Positions 35,906 through 46,213 of a stretch of DNA of 64,000 nucleotides are shown here, one piece after another (the stretch's first letter is position 1; the number at the start of each line of letters is the position of its first letter). Position numbers and translations under genes: made by a program. Source of the stretch: Aeromonas fluvialis (lineage in GTDB: Bacteria > Pseudomonadota > Gammaproteobacteria > Enterobacterales > Aeromonadaceae). Below the pieces are notes generated by a model. That model saw nothing but the letters and a program-made list of their open reading frames with translations, was not told the DNA's origin and made no database searches. The stretch is from assembly GCF_000819885.1 (NCBI RefSeq), contig NZ_CDBO01000052.1:1-64000 (forward strand), in the 5' to 3' direction.

Positions 35906-37306
35906 TCAGACGGTGGACTCTTCACCATCCAGACTCACTTCGTGATCGCTGTTGAACACCTGCATGTCGGTTTCGCCCATCAGGCGGCTGGTGACCGTCC
36001 CTGCGGTGATGGAACCGGAAACATTCAGTGCGGTACGGCCCATGTCGATCAGCGGCTCGATGGAGATGAGCAGACCGGCCAGCGCCACCGGGAAGTCGAG
36101 TGCAGATAGCACGATCAGCGCGGCAAAGGTGGCGCCGCCGCCAATCCCAGCCACCCCGAAGGAGCTGACGGTGATGATGGCGATCAGGGTCATGATGAAG
36201 CCGGGATCCATCGGGTTGACCCCGACGGTCGGGGCGATCATCACTGCCAGCATGGCCGGATAGATACCGGCGCAGCCGTTCTGGCCAATGGTGGAGCCAA
36301 AAGAGGCGGCGAAGTTGGCGATCCCCTCAGGAATACCCAGCGACTTGGTTTGGGTCTGCACGTTCATCGGGATGGAGCCCGCACTGGTGCGCGAGGTGAA
36401 GGCAAAGGCCAGCACCGGGGTGATCTTCTTGAGGAAGCGCAGCGGGTTGATGCCGACCAGGCTCACCAGCAGCAGGTGCACACCAAACATGATGGCAATA
36501 GCGCCGTAAGAGGCCATCACAAAGCTAAGCAGGTTGAGAATATCTGCGTAGTTGGAACCGGAAACCACCTTGGTCATCAGCGCCAACACACCGAACGGGG
36601 TCAAACGCAGCACCAGAGTCACCATCCGCATCACGATGGCATGGGCCACGGCCACGAAGTGGCTGAAGCTGGCGAAGATCTCCGGCTTCTTGCGGGCGAT
36701 GCCGGTGGCAGAGAGGCCGATGAAGATGGAGAAGATCACCACAGCGATGGTGGAGGTCTTGCGCGCCCCGGTCATATCGAGGAAGGGGTTGGCCGGAATG
36801 AACTCCAGCATCATCTTGGCAAACGACATGCTCTCAACGCTGCCGAGTGTGGTCTGCAGCGCAGCACTACGGGCGCTCTCGGCGGCACCGGAGGTGAGCC
36901 CCTCAGCGGTCAGGCCGAACAGGTTGGACATCAGGATGCCCGCCCCGGCGGCGATGGCAGTGGTGAAGATCAGCACGCCTATGGTCATGGCGCTGATCTT
37001 GCCCAGCGCAGTGCCGCCATTGAGCTTGAGGATGGCGCCGATGATGGAGACCATGATCAGCGGGATGATGATCATCTGCAGCAGCTTCACATAGCCGCTG
37101 CCCACGATATCCAGATAGTCGACGGTCTGGACAATGACGGACGAACCGGCGCCATAGAGCAGTTGCAGCGCGGCGCCAAACAGAATACCGAGCCCCAGAC
37201 CGGCAAATACCCGGCGGGTAAAGCTGACATGCTTTTCCTGTAATCGATAGAGAAAGAACAGCAAGATGGCAGCAATGGCCAGATTGCCGATAACGCTAAG
37301 TGTCAT
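35906..37306 (-). CDS. tcyP: L-cystine:sodium/proton symporter TcyP (YdjN)
   Basis: 466 residues, about eight to ten membrane segments of the DAACS family. Closest to E. coli YdjN: IVGSGYVKLLQMIIIPLI, LTAEGLTSGAAESAR, LTPFGVLALMTKVVSGSN, FASFGSTIGQNGCAGIYPAMLAVM and ISIEPLIDMGRTALNVSGS. The serine-rich hairpin (FTSRTSAGSIPMNV) is conserved. It imports cystine. It lies downstream of cyuA on the same strand with a 133-base gap holding a hairpin. Confidence 0.9.
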   Translation of the reverse strand: MTLSVIGNLAIAAILLFFLYRLQEKHVSFTRRVFAGLGLGILFGAALQLLYGAGSSVIVQTVDYLDIVGSGYVKLLQMIIIPLIMVSIIGAILKLNGGTALGKISAMTIGVLIFTTAIAAGAGILMSNLFGLTAEGLTSGAAESARSAALQTTLGSVESMSFAKMMLEFIPANPFLDMTGARKTSTIAVVIFSIFIGLSATGIARKKPEIFASFSHFVAVAHAIVMRMVTLVLRLTPFGVLALMTKVVSGSNYADILNLLSFVMASYGAIAIMFGVHLLLVSLVGINPLRFLKKITPVLAFAFTSRTSAGSIPMNVQTQTKSLGIPEGIANFAASFGSTIGQNGCAGIYPAMLAVMIAPTVGVNPMDPGFIMTLIAIITVSSFGVAGIGGGATFAALIVLSALDFPVALAGLLISIEPLIDMGRTALNVSGSITAGTVTSRLMGETDMQVFNSDHEVSLDGEESTV

Positions 37307-37407
37307 GGTATGACTCCCCAAAAAGCGGGCTTGCGCCCGAGAAACAAGAGCAAGCACCATGCTTGCCCTGGCAACCGTGTCAGACGGTCTGCGCCGCCGT
37401 GACAAGA

Positions 37408-37432
37408 ACAAGGGGGTCTATCGCCCCCTTGT
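37408..37432 (-). terminator. Hairpin between cyuA and tcyP
   Basis: ACAAGGGGG / CCCCCTTGT, a perfect nine-base stem with loop TCTATCG, eight bases after the cyuA stop. On the minus strand it is followed by TCTTGT, a weak U-tract, so it is probably a partial terminator that lowers tcyP relative to cyuA. Confidence 0.55.
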
Positions 37433-37439
37433 CACAGAT

Positions 37440-38726
37440 TCACTGCTTCTGCTGTTTCGCTCGCATGATGTTGATGATCTCGATGTCGGTATCCAGCATC
37501 CCCTCTTTGGAGAGGCGGCCCAGATTGGCGATAGTCTCGTCCACATCATCGGAGACGATCCCCTCGCTCTGGGGGACATGCAGGTTGTTGATAGCCATCA
37601 GCGAGGACTTCACCGCCGCCGAGGTGGAGGTGGATACCTTCATGGAGCAGGCGCTGCCAGCGCCGTCGCAGATAATGCCGGAGACGTCGCCAATCATGTT
37701 GTTGATGCAGTGGCTGATCTGCTGATACTGACCGCCCAGCAGCCAAGTGATGGCGGCACCGGCGCCCATGGCGGCAGTGCTGGCGGCGCAGAGCGCCGAC
37801 AGCTTGTTCTGATAGGTTTTGATATAGATGGCCACCAGATGACTCATCACCAGCGCCCGGGTCAGCTGCTCATCGCTCATCTTGAGGAAGCGAGCGGCCG
37901 CCACCACCGGCATGGTAGCGGCAATGCCCTGATTGCCGGAACCGGAGTTGGACATGGCGGGCAACATGGCGCCATCCATCCGCGCATCGGAAGCGGCGGA
38001 GGAGAGGCGCATCGCCAACGTCATCAGGTCATCGGAGAGCAGCTTGCGCTCCACCTGCTCGGTGAGGATCTTGCCGATCTGCAGGCCGTAACCCTGCAGC
38101 CCCTCATCTGCCAGCGCCTGATTCATGGTGGCGGCCTCGCGGATAAAGTCGATCTCCGCCAGCGGCACTGCCAATGCAAAATCGACGATCTCCCGCAGGG
38201 TCATGGCCGGCTTGGCAGATTTGGCTGGCTGGATCTGCACGCCGGGGGCACTGTTCTGCGCCATCAGCACCTCGCCATCCTTCTCCATCAGGATAATGCG
38301 GGTGTGGTCGGTACAGATCACCACCCGGGCGCTGTGGCCGTCCACTTCGGCCAGCACCTCGGCATAGAGCACGTCCGGCACATCCTTCACATCCACCTTG
38401 ATAGCGGGCAGCAGCAGCTTGGCCGCTTCCACCTGCGCTGGCGTGAGAGCCTTGAGCACCTCCAGCCCGGCATCGGGATTGCCGCCGGTGATGCCGACCG
38501 CAGCCGCCACCGGCAGGCCAATCATGCCGGTACCCGGCACCCCGACCCCCATGCCGTTCTTGAACAGATTGCCGCTGACCCAGACGCTGATGCGGGTCGG
38601 GGTCTCCCCCAGCAACTTGCGGCAGTTGGCCGCCGCCAGGGCCACCGACATGGGTTCGGTGCAGCCCAGGGCCGGCACCACTTCACGCTTGAGCAGGGTA
38701 ATAAAGTCGGTCCATTGTGGTTTCAT
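37440..38726 (-). CDS. cyuA: L-cysteine desulfidase CyuA (YhaM)
   Basis: 428 residues (E. coli YhaM 436). An oxygen-sensitive Fe-S enzyme that splits L-cysteine to pyruvate, ammonia and sulfide under anaerobic conditions. Conserved cysteines occur in PALGCTEP, LSALCAAST, HCINNMIGDVSGIICDGAGSACSMKVSTS. GNQGIAATMPVV and NSGSGNQG are family hallmarks. The start is the ATG at 38726, giving MKPQWTDFI. A longer frame from 38753 is possible. Followed by tcyP, so uptake and breakdown of cystine sulfur are encoded together. Confidence 0.92.
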   Translation of the reverse strand: MKPQWTDFITLLKREVVPALGCTEPMSVALAAANCRKLLGETPTRISVWVSGNLFKNGMGVGVPGTGMIGLPVAAAVGITGGNPDAGLEVLKALTPAQVEAAKLLLPAIKVDVKDVPDVLYAEVLAEVDGHSARVVICTDHTRIILMEKDGEVLMAQNSAPGVQIQPAKSAKPAMTLREIVDFALAVPLAEIDFIREAATMNQALADEGLQGYGLQIGKILTEQVERKLLSDDLMTLAMRLSSAASDARMDGAMLPAMSNSGSGNQGIAATMPVVAAARFLKMSDEQLTRALVMSHLVAIYIKTYQNKLSALCAASTAAMGAGAAITWLLGGQYQQISHCINNMIGDVSGIICDGAGSACSMKVSTSTSAAVKSSLMAINNLHVPQSEGIVSDDVDETIANLGRLSKEGMLDTDIEIINIMRAKQQKQ

Positions 38727-38882
38727 CTGTGCATTCTCATTCTGGTGGCGCAATGCCTGCCATCACAACAGGCAACGGCATGGCAAAAAAGGGGGACACG
38801 GGGTCAACATCAATCCGGAGCGCGTCGTCGAGACGTCGCGAGAGCGAGAGAGGTGGCCATCTGATAACAGCCCCATGCAAAT

Positions 38883-38925
38883 CAACTTAATTTGATTTTA
38901 ATATCAATAGGGTCAAATTAAGTTG
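38883..38925. promoter_or_regulatory. 13-bp inverted repeat upstream of cyuA
   Basis: CAACTTAATTTGA and its exact complement TCAAATTAAGTTG are separated by 17 AT-rich bases. It lies 157-199 bases before the cyuA ATG in a gene-free gap (38727-39010). The size suggests an operator for a dimeric regulator. The cysteine-responsive Lrp-family regulator of enteric cyuA operons is a candidate, but no such gene is adjacent. Confidence 0.5.
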
Positions 38926-39010
38926 CGCAACATCGCTTTTCAGCGCCATTATGCCCATCTTTTAACAAAGCGCGAAAAATTGTGATGTAACGCACAGACG
39001 GCGAAGTCAC

Positions 39011-39787
39011 CTAGAGATGGTAGCGGGCCAGTAACTGCTGGTAGGCGGGGGTCCGCTTGAACTGTTTCAGGGCGGCAGAGAAGCGGATAGCCAGCTGGTC
39101 GTGGCCAGGCTTGTGGGTAAATCCGAGAAAGTTGCGGTTATCGTCGGTCAGCAAGCGACGAGCGTTGAGCACCTGACCCTGCAACCCCTGAGTAAGCAGC
39201 AGATAACGACCGACCTGCTCATTGAGTACGACACCATCCAGTCGGCCAGCCATCATCATGTGCAGTTGCTTGACCATCTTGCCATCGCCCGTCATGGCGA
39301 GCCTGATCACCCCTTCATCGGCCAGAAAATCGGGGCTATAGGCATAGTCGGCCTGAATGCCGATCCGCAACCCCTTGAGATCGGATAATTGCTCGAATTT
39401 CACCGGGCGATCCGCCGGATAAAAGAGCACTTCGCCGCTGTACGAGAGCGGCTCTTCGGGATAGTGGAGCCACTCTTGGCGATCCTCGATATAGAAGATA
39501 TCGAGTACTGCATCCCCCTGCCCGAGCCGGGCCTGTTGCAGTACCCGCTTCCATGGCAGCACCTTCACCTCGATGCGATAGCCGAGTTGCTGCAGCACGG
39601 TGCGAGCCAGATCGAGATCCGCTCCTACCAGCTCCCCCTTGTCACTGCGCATCACATAAGGGGGCCACAGTTCGGTCAATATGGTCAGGGTCGGTTTTTC
39701 GTGAGCCATGGCCACGCCACCGCCGAGAAGAGAGGCCAGCAACCAGCCATACCACCCTATCTTTCGCCAACCCTGACACCACATCAT
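39011..39787 (-). CDS. Periplasmic solute-binding protein, family 3
   Basis: 258 residues with a signal peptide (WYGWLLASLLGGGVAMA, cleaved before HEKP). The mature domain begins TLTILTELWPPYVMRSD and has GADLDLARTVLQQLGY, a type II binding-protein fold. No permease or ATPase gene is next to it, so it may serve as an orphan sensor or scavenging protein. Two adjacent ATGs at the start (39787, 39784) are equally good. Confidence 0.85.
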   Translation of the reverse strand: MMWCQGWRKIGWYGWLLASLLGGGVAMAHEKPTLTILTELWPPYVMRSDKGELVGADLDLARTVLQQLGYRIEVKVLPWKRVLQQARLGQGDAVLDIFYIEDRQEWLHYPEEPLSYSGEVLFYPADRPVKFEQLSDLKGLRIGIQADYAYSPDFLADEGVIRLAMTGDGKMVKQLHMMMAGRLDGVVLNEQVGRYLLLTQGLQGQVLNARRLLTDDNRNFLGFTHKPGHDQLAIRFSAALKQFKRTPAYQQLLARYHL

Positions 39788-39835
39788 AGAGATCCCTCAT
39801 GATCCGCATGGAGTGAGGATATACAAGGAGGGAAC

Positions 39836-39863
39836 AATAAAAAAGGAGGCCGAAGCCTCCTTG
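39836..39863 (-). terminator. Intrinsic terminator after pntAB
   Basis: AAGGAGGC / GCCTCCTT with TTCG loop and TTTTTTATT on the minus strand, 22 bases after the pntB stop. Confidence 0.9.
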
Positions 39864-39885
39864 ACGTCTGTTTTCTGACAGTCAC

Positions 39886-41370
39886 TTACAGTGCTTTGAG
39901 GATCGCCTCGACGCTGGCCTTGGCATCGCCAAACAGCATCTGGGTATTCTCTTTGAAAAACAGCGGGTTCTGGACACCGGCGTAGCCAGTGTTCATGGAG
40001 CGCTTAAAGCCGATGACGTTCTGCGCTTTCCACACTTCCAGCACCGGCATACCGGCGATCGGGCTGCCCGGATCTTCCATCGCAGCCGGGTTGACGGTGT
40101 CGTTGGCACCGATCACCAGCACGGTGTCGGTATCGGCGAAGTCGTCGTTGATCTCGTCCATTTCCAGTACGATGTCATACGGCACTTTCGCTTCCGCCAG
40201 CAGCACGTTCATGTGGCCTGGCAGACGACCGGCAACCGGGTGGATACCGAAGCGCACCTTGACGCCGCGGTCACGCAGCTTCTGGGTGATCTCGGCGACC
40301 GGATACTGGGCCTGCGCCACCGCCATGCCGTAGCCCGGGGTGATGATGACGGAGCTGGAGTTCTTCAGCAGGTCAGCCACTTCCTCGGCGCTGGTCTCGC
40401 GGTATTCGCCCATCTCCTGGTCAGCCGTGGAGGCCACACCGTCGGAGCCGAAGCCACCGGCGATCACCGAAATGAAGGAGCGGTTCATCGCTTTACACAT
40501 GATGTAAGAGAGGATCGCACCGGAGGAACCTACCAGCGCACCCACCACGATCAGCAGGTCATTGGAGAGCATGAAGCCCGCCGCTGCCGCGGCCCAACCG
40601 GAGTAGGAGTTGAGCATGGAGACCACCACCGGCATGTCGGCACCACCGATGGAGGCCACCAGATGCCAGCCGAAGGCGAAGGCGATCAGGGTCATCACCA
40701 GCAGGGCGAAGGTAGAGCCGCCCGCGTTGACGAAGTAGACCATCAGCGCCAGAGAAGCGACCACCGCCAGCAGGTTCAACTTGTGGCGGTGCGGCAGCAT
40801 CAGTGGCTTGGAAGAGATCAAACCGCGCAGTTTGCCGAAGGCCACCACGGAACCGGTGAAGGTCACGGCACCGATAAAGACGCCGAGGAATACTTCCACC
40901 AGGTGGATGTTCAGCATGGCGCCGGTGAGGTGCTCGACCTGGGCGACGCTGGCCGCCTGCTCGAACGCCGCGCGGGCGGCTGCCAGCGTGGCATCCAGGT
41001 TGGAACCAACGGAGACCACCACTTCAGCAGGGGCGGAGGGGTGCAGATCAATGAAGCTGTTGAAGCCCACCAGCACCGCTGCCATACCCACGAAGCTGTG
41101 CAGCACGGCGACCAGCTCGGGCATCTCGGTCATCTCGACCTTGAGCGCCAGACGCACGCCGATGGCACCGCCAATCACCATGGCCAGGATGATCCAGTGC
41201 ACACCACTGGTCTCCGGGTTGAATACGGTGGCGAGCAGGGCGATAGCCATACCCGCGATACCGAACAGGTTGCCATGCTTGGCCGTTTCTTGCTTCGACA
41301 GTCCCGCGAGACTGAGGATGAAGAGCACGGCGGCAACGATATAGGATGCTGTTACCAGTCCTTGAGACAC
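39886..41370 (-). CDS. pntB: NAD(P) transhydrogenase subunit beta (PntB)
   Basis: 494 residues. About eight membrane helices ([19 protein letters not shown] onwards) and a soluble C-terminal domain that binds NADP(H) ([52 protein letters not shown]). With PntA it couples proton entry to hydride transfer from NADH to NADP+. It starts 11 bases after pntA. Confidence 0.96.
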   Translation of the reverse strand: MSQGLVTASYIVAAVLFILSLAGLSKQETAKHGNLFGIAGMAIALLATVFNPETSGVHWIILAMVIGGAIGVRLALKVEMTEMPELVAVLHSFVGMAAVLVGFNSFIDLHPSAPAEVVVSVGSNLDATLAAARAAFEQAASVAQVEHLTGAMLNIHLVEVFLGVFIGAVTFTGSVVAFGKLRGLISSKPLMLPHRHKLNLLAVVASLALMVYFVNAGGSTFALLVMTLIAFAFGWHLVASIGGADMPVVVSMLNSYSGWAAAAAGFMLSNDLLIVVGALVGSSGAILSYIMCKAMNRSFISVIAGGFGSDGVASTADQEMGEYRETSAEEVADLLKNSSSVIITPGYGMAVAQAQYPVAEITQKLRDRGVKVRFGIHPVAGRLPGHMNVLLAEAKVPYDIVLEMDEINDDFADTDTVLVIGANDTVNPAAMEDPGSPIAGMPVLEVWKAQNVIGFKRSMNTGYAGVQNPLFFKENTQMLFGDAKASVEAILKAL

Positions 41371-41381
41371 GTTAAACCCCC

Positions 41382-42908
41382 TTAATCCTTACGGAACATC
41401 TTCAGCATGCGCTGAGTGACGGTGAAACCGCCGAAGATGTTGATACTGGCAATCAGCACGGCGACAAACGAGAGCACGGTGACCAGAGTCGACCCTTGCC
41501 CGATCTGCAGCAGGGCGCCGACCACGATAATGCCGGAGATGGCATTGGTGACTGACATCAGCGGCGTGTGCAGGGCGTGCGAGACGTTCCACACCACGTA
41601 GTAACCGACCACGCAGGCCAGGATAAATACGGTGAAGTGAGAGAGGAACGCAGCAGGCGCCACGGCAGCGACCCAACCGAAGGCGGCGATCCCCAGCGCA
41701 CCCCAGATGAACTTCTTGTTGGAGGGCTTGGCCTCTTCCTTCTTGGCGGCCGGTTTGGCGGCGGCCGGTTTCTGTGGCGCAGCAGAGACGGAGATGGCGG
41801 GCGGCGGGAAGGTCACTTCACCGGCCTGGATCACCGTCATGTTGCGCTGAACCACGTCTTCGAAGTTGATGGCAACCTTGCCGTCCTTCTCCTTGCACAT
41901 CAGCTTCATCAGGTTGACCAGGTTGGTACCGTAGAGCTGGGAGGATTGGGCAGGCAGACGACCCGGCAGATCGGTGTAACCGATCACCTTGACGCCGTTG
42001 TCGGTGACATGCAGTTCACCCGGCACTGTGTATTCGCAGTTGCCGCCAGCCTGAGCAGCCATGTCCACGATGACGGAGCCCGGCTTCATGCTGTCGACCA
42101 TCTCTTTGGTGATCAGCTTGGGAGCCGGCTTGCCCGGGATCAGGGCGGTGGTAATGATGATGTCCACCTCTTTGGCCTGCTGGGCGAACAGCGCCATCTC
42201 GGCCTTGATGAACTCTTCGCTCATCACCTTGGCGTAACCGTCAGAGGAGGCACCATCTTCGCCGCCGAAGTCCAGCTTGAGGAATTCCCCCCCCATGGAT
42301 TCGATCTGCTCGGCCACTTCCAGACGGGTATCGAACGCACGCACAATGGCACCGAGGGAGCCGGCCGTACCGATGGCGGCCAGACCGGCGACACCGGCAC
42401 CGATCACCAGCACCTTGGCAGGCGGCACTTTACCGGCGGCGGTGATTTGACCGGTGAAGAAGCGACCGAACTGGTGCGCTGCTTCAACCACGGCGCGATA
42501 GCCACCGATGTTGGCCATGGAGGAGAGGGCATCGAGGGACTGGGCACGGGAGATCCGTGGCACCATGTCCATCGCCATCACATTGATGTTGCGCTCGGAC
42601 AGCTTCTTGACCAGCTCAGGGTTCTGGGCAGGCCAGATGAAGCTCACCAGAGTGGCACCATCTTTAATTTGTGCGATCTCGGCATCGGACGGCGCATTGA
42701 CCTTGAAGATAAGGTCGGCTTGCCAGACGCTCGGCACCACGCTGGCACCGGCAGCCTCGAAGGCGGCATCATCGAAGCTGGCCAGCTGGCCTGCGCCGGA
42801 TTCGATGGCGACCTCGAAGCCGAGCTTTTTCAGCTGCTCGACGGTCGCCGGGGTCGCTGCGACCCGGGTCTCACCGGCGAGACTCTCTCTCGGTATTCCA
42901 ATCTGCAT
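41382..42908 (-). CDS. pntA: NAD(P) transhydrogenase subunit alpha (PntA)
   Basis: 508 residues. The N-terminal NAD(H)-binding domains ([60 protein letters not shown]) are followed by a linker rich in Ala, Pro and Lys and four C-terminal helices ([39 protein letters not shown] region). The ATG at 42908 after AGGGAA matches the family start. A longer frame upstream is not supported. Confidence 0.96.
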   Translation of the reverse strand: MQIGIPRESLAGETRVAATPATVEQLKKLGFEVAIESGAGQLASFDDAAFEAAGASVVPSVWQADLIFKVNAPSDAEIAQIKDGATLVSFIWPAQNPELVKKLSERNINVMAMDMVPRISRAQSLDALSSMANIGGYRAVVEAAHQFGRFFTGQITAAGKVPPAKVLVIGAGVAGLAAIGTAGSLGAIVRAFDTRLEVAEQIESMGGEFLKLDFGGEDGASSDGYAKVMSEEFIKAEMALFAQQAKEVDIIITTALIPGKPAPKLITKEMVDSMKPGSVIVDMAAQAGGNCEYTVPGELHVTDNGVKVIGYTDLPGRLPAQSSQLYGTNLVNLMKLMCKEKDGKVAINFEDVVQRNMTVIQAGEVTFPPPAISVSAAPQKPAAAKPAAKKEEAKPSNKKFIWGALGIAAFGWVAAVAPAAFLSHFTVFILACVVGYYVVWNVSHALHTPLMSVTNAISGIIVVGALLQIGQGSTLVTVLSFVAVLIASINIFGGFTVTQRMLKMFRKD

Positions 42909-43415
42909 GACTATTCCCTGATGGTTAATAAACAATCGCTGCCCAGTGTCTCACTTCTGGCGAAACAAGACATGACCAAAGTGCAGGTCCAAGGCTCTTT
43001 GTTATGAAAATCAGTAGGCTTTACCTCAACCTCCTGTCATGGTCAGGCCCCCGCTTTTCAGGCGCGAAGGTGATTAGTATCAAATTTTGGAGTTTTATTA
43101 CAACCGCAGTCCCGGCATCGCGCGTACAGAATTCAGCCCATCTTGGGCTGCGGTAAAAAAAAACAAACCAAATTAGAGGCTTATACCAGTAAAAACGACT
43201 GAAAAAAGTGATCCAACCAGTCAAAAAAAATGTTTTACCGGCCCTCTATCTTAGCGTTTTTTGTTCTTACGAAATCCGCTTTCGTCTCACTTCTCGCAGC
43301 GAAACCCCGAAAAGTAACATTTACCCAACGAAAACAGGGCCGCTCAGCCGCCAAATGGCGGGAGACAGCCCCGACAATTTAATCATTTCACCGGTGTGGA
43401 GCCGATTGACTGTCC
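42909..43415. promoter_or_regulatory. Gap between pntA and yqhD
   Basis: About 507 bases with no supported gene. It should contain the pntAB promoter and leader on the minus strand. Visible features are a hairpin CAGCCCA/TGGGCTG (43133-43150) beside a run of A residues, an AT-rich stretch (43150-43260), and a CCGCCA/TGGCGG hairpin at 43348-43361 that may help end yqhD transcription. No convincing -35/-10 pair was settled on. Confidence 0.4.
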
Positions 43416-44579
43416 TTACCAGGCCGCTTGATAAATATGCTGACTCTGCACCAGGTCGATGTCGCCGTGCTCGCCCAGACGGGTCATGCCGTGCTCCCCC
43501 AGCTTGCCGATCAGGGTATCGATACCCAGATCCTTGAGGCCGTAGTCGCGCAACCGGGTCTTGACCCCCATCCGCTCGAAGAAGTCGCGGGTCGCGGCAA
43601 TGGCGTCGTCGATGCGATCCGCTTCGCTGCCGCTGTTCAGCCCCCACACCCGCTCTGCGTATTGCAGCAGCTTGGCGTGCTTCTGTTTGCGCTTGGCCTG
43701 CAACAGGGCTGGCAGCACGGCCGCCAGGGTCTGGGCGTGGTCGAGCCCGTGCAGGGCGGTCAGCTCGTGACCCAGCATGTGGGTGGCCCAATCCTGCGGC
43801 ACCCCGGCACCGATCAGACCGTTCAGCGCCATGGTGGCGCTCCACATGATGTTGGCGCGCACCTCATAGTTGTGCGGCTCGGCCAGCGCCTTGGGGCCCT
43901 CTTCGATCAGGGTCAGCAGCAGCCCTTCGGCGAAGCGATCCTGCACCTTGGCGTTGACCGGATAGGTGAGGTATTGCTCCAGAATGTGGATGAAGGCATC
44001 CACCACCCCGTTCGCCACCTGACGCGCCGGCAGGGTGTAGGTGAGCACCGGATCCAGCACGGCGAAGCGCGGCATCACGAACGGCGAGAAGAAGTGCACC
44101 TTGTCGCCACTGCTACGACGGGTGATGACGGCCCCCATGTTCATTTCTGAACCGGTCGCCGGCAGAGTCAGCACAGTGCCGAGGGGGATGGCTGAGCGCA
44201 CTTCGCTGCCGGCGGTCTCGAGAATGTGCCAGGGATCTTTGGCCAGATCGTAGTGCGCGGCAGCGGCGATAAACTTGGTGCCATCGAGCACTGAGCCACC
44301 GCCAACGGCGAGCAGGAAGTCGACCCGCTCGGCACGGGCCAGCTCCACGGCGCCCATCAGGGTCTCGTAGGTCGGGTTGGGCTCGATACCGCCAAATTCA
44401 AACAGGGTGAAGCCGGCCAGTTCGCTGCGGATCTGCGCCAGCAGGCCGCTGCGTACCACGCTGCCGCCGCCATAGGTGATCATGACGCGGGCATCGCTCG
44501 GGAGCTGCTCGCGCAACTGGGCGATCTGCCCCTGGCCGAACAGGATTTTGGTCGGGGTATGGAGGGTAAAGTTGTTCAT
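43416..44579 (-). CDS. yqhD: NADPH-dependent aldehyde reductase YqhD
   Basis: 387 residues, the same as E. coli YqhD. Iron-type alcohol dehydrogenase fold with cofactor loop TYGGGSV, VGGGSVLDGTKFIAAA, and metal ligands in NGVVDAFIHILEQ and HMLGHELTALHGLDHAQTLA. It detoxifies short-chain and peroxidation-derived aldehydes. Two ATGs are in frame. 44579 (MNNFTLHTP) has AAGG eight bases upstream and gives the E. coli length. It is divergent from its regulator yqhC. Confidence 0.95.
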   Translation of the reverse strand: MNNFTLHTPTKILFGQGQIAQLREQLPSDARVMITYGGGSVVRSGLLAQIRSELAGFTLFEFGGIEPNPTYETLMGAVELARAERVDFLLAVGGGSVLDGTKFIAAAAHYDLAKDPWHILETAGSEVRSAIPLGTVLTLPATGSEMNMGAVITRRSSGDKVHFFSPFVMPRFAVLDPVLTYTLPARQVANGVVDAFIHILEQYLTYPVNAKVQDRFAEGLLLTLIEEGPKALAEPHNYEVRANIMWSATMALNGLIGAGVPQDWATHMLGHELTALHGLDHAQTLAAVLPALLQAKRKQKHAKLLQYAERVWGLNSGSEADRIDDAIAATRDFFERMGVKTRLRDYGLKDLGIDTLIGKLGEHGMTRLGEHGDIDLVQSQHIYQAAW

Positions 44580-44736
44580 CGACATTGCCTTCTTCTGCTA
44601 GTCAGGGCGGCCAGGCCGCGAAATCGTGCTTGCATTTTTCTCCATAACCCCCCTACCATCAAGGCAACATCCTGCTTAATCCTTGCCTATTTCTACAAAG
44701 CAGCAAAAACCGGAACAGTCGAATCAAAGCGCGCCC

Positions 44737-45639
44737 ATGCAACACCGTTACAGCGACCTCGCCGCCAGAGTGACCCGCCACGTCACCGCACCCGGCATCA
44801 CACCCTCCCCGGTGGAGCAGGTGAATTTCATCTATACCACCGAGTACCACGGCCGTACCCCGGTGCTCTATCAACCGCGGATAATCGTGATCCTGCAGGG
44901 GCACAAGGTGGGTTATCTGGCGGATCAGGTGTTTCGCTACGACCCCAACCACTACCTGCTGATGACCTTGCCGCTGCCCTGCGAGTGCGAGTGCTTCGCC
45001 TCCTCCGAGCAGCCGCTGATCGGTTTTACCATCGAGATCAACATGGTCACCCTGCAAGAGCTGCTACTGGAGCTGGGCGATGCCCTGCCCGCCCCCGCCC
45101 CGCAGAAGATCGGCATCCACTCGGTGCCCCTGTCGGAGGCGATGTTCTGCGCCGCCGAGCGGCTGATCGAGCTGATGGACAACCCGCTGCACGCCAGGGT
45201 GCTAGGGCCGCAGACGGTGCGCGAGATGCTGTTCCACGCCCTCACCGAGGGGGGCGGCCCGGCGCTGCAGGCGCTCGCCAATCGCCACAACCATGTGGGC
45301 CAGATCGCCCGGGTGCTGCGTATGATAGAGTCCCGTTATGCCGACAACCTCACCATGGAGGAGCTGGCGCGGGAGGTGAACATGAGCGTCTCCGCCTTTC
45401 ACCACCACTTCAAGGCGGTCACTGCCACCTCGCCCCTGCAGTACATCAAGTCGTTTCGCCTGCACAAGGCGCGAATGATGATGCTGCACGATGGCATCAA
45501 GGCGGGTACCGCGGCGGCCAGAGTCGGTTACGAGAGCAACTCCCAGTTCAGCCGGGAGTACAAGCGCTTCTTCGGCAGCACGCCGACGGATCAGGCCTCC
45601 CGCTTCCGGGATGGCCAGCTGCGCATCATCGAGGGATAA
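44737..45639 (+). CDS. yqhC: AraC-family regulator YqhC
   Basis: 300 residues. The N-terminal AraC-type sensor domain contains PCECEC (three nearby cysteines, possibly redox-active), and the C-terminus holds two helix-turn-helix units (LTMEELAREVNMSVSAFHHHFK and KAGTAAARVGYESNSQFSREYKRFFG). In E. coli YqhC activates yqhD in response to aldehydes, and the divergent arrangement here is the same. The ATG at 44737 is preferred over a TTG 18 codons upstream. The ribosome site is weak. Confidence 0.92.
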   Translation: MQHRYSDLAARVTRHVTAPGITPSPVEQVNFIYTTEYHGRTPVLYQPRIIVILQGHKVGYLADQVFRYDPNHYLLMTLPLPCECECFASSEQPLIGFTIEINMVTLQELLLELGDALPAPAPQKIGIHSVPLSEAMFCAAERLIELMDNPLHARVLGPQTVREMLFHALTEGGGPALQALANRHNHVGQIARVLRMIESRYADNLTMEELAREVNMSVSAFHHHFKAVTATSPLQYIKSFRLHKARMMMLHDGIKAGTAAARVGYESNSQFSREYKRFFGSTPTDQASRFRDGQLRIIEG

Positions 45640-45656
45640 CAAGAGAGGGATTACTT

Positions 45657-46169
45657 ATGCGTTCACTGCTTTGCCTGTTCACCGCTTTGCTGCTGACGGC
45701 CTGTACCGGGATTGCCGATGGCATCCGCCCCGTCACCGGCTTCCAGCTCGATCGTTATCTTGGCACCTGGTACGAAATCGCCCGCTTCGACCACAGCTTC
45801 GAACGGGGGCTGGAGCAGGTGAGCGCCACCTACAGCCTGCGCGACGATGGCGGCGTCAAGGTGCTCAACCGCGGCAAGCAGAGCGATGGCAGCTGGCGCG
45901 AAGCCGAGGGCAAGGCCTACTTCGTCGGCAACCCGGACGAGGCGCGGCTCAAGGTGAGTTTCTTCGGCCCCTTCTACGGCGGCTACAACGTCATCGACCT
46001 CGACCCCGATTACCAGCTCTCGCTGGTGACCAGCTACAACTACGACTACCTCTGGATCCTCTCCCGCTCACCCAACCCGCCCAAGGAGAAGGTGGATGCG
46101 CTGGTCGCCAAAGCGAAGTCGCTGGGCTTTGCCACCGACCAGCTTATCTGGGTCAAACAGATTCCTTAA
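45657..46169 (+). CDS. blc: Outer-membrane lipocalin (Blc)
   Basis: 170 residues. The lipoprotein signal ends LLLTACTG, followed by the lipocalin signature YLGTWYEIARFDHSFERGL, then GKAYFVGNPDEARLKVSFFGPFYGGYNVIDLD and SYNYDYLWILSR. It binds lysophospholipids or fatty acids in the envelope. AGAGAGGG precedes the ATG. It is 17 bases after yqhC and probably co-transcribed, linking aldehyde and lipid-damage responses. Confidence 0.93.
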   Translation: MRSLLCLFTALLLTACTGIADGIRPVTGFQLDRYLGTWYEIARFDHSFERGLEQVSATYSLRDDGGVKVLNRGKQSDGSWREAEGKAYFVGNPDEARLKVSFFGPFYGGYNVIDLDPDYQLSLVTSYNYDYLWILSRSPNPPKEKVDALVAKAKSLGFATDQLIWVKQIP

Positions 46170-46186
46170 GCCAGTCGTGAAATAAC

Positions 46187-46213
46187 AAAGGGCAGCCCGC
46201 GGGCTGCCCTTTC
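46187..46213 (+). terminator. Intrinsic terminator after blc
   Basis: AAAGGGCAGCCC / GGGCTGCCCTTT, a perfect 12-base stem with loop GC, then CT. The short T content comes from the stem itself. Confidence 0.75.

Noticed and set aside
43321..43845. 174-codon minus-strand frame overlapping the yqhD 3' end
   Set aside because: Out-of-frame reading of yqhD with Arg/Gly/Ala-rich composition.
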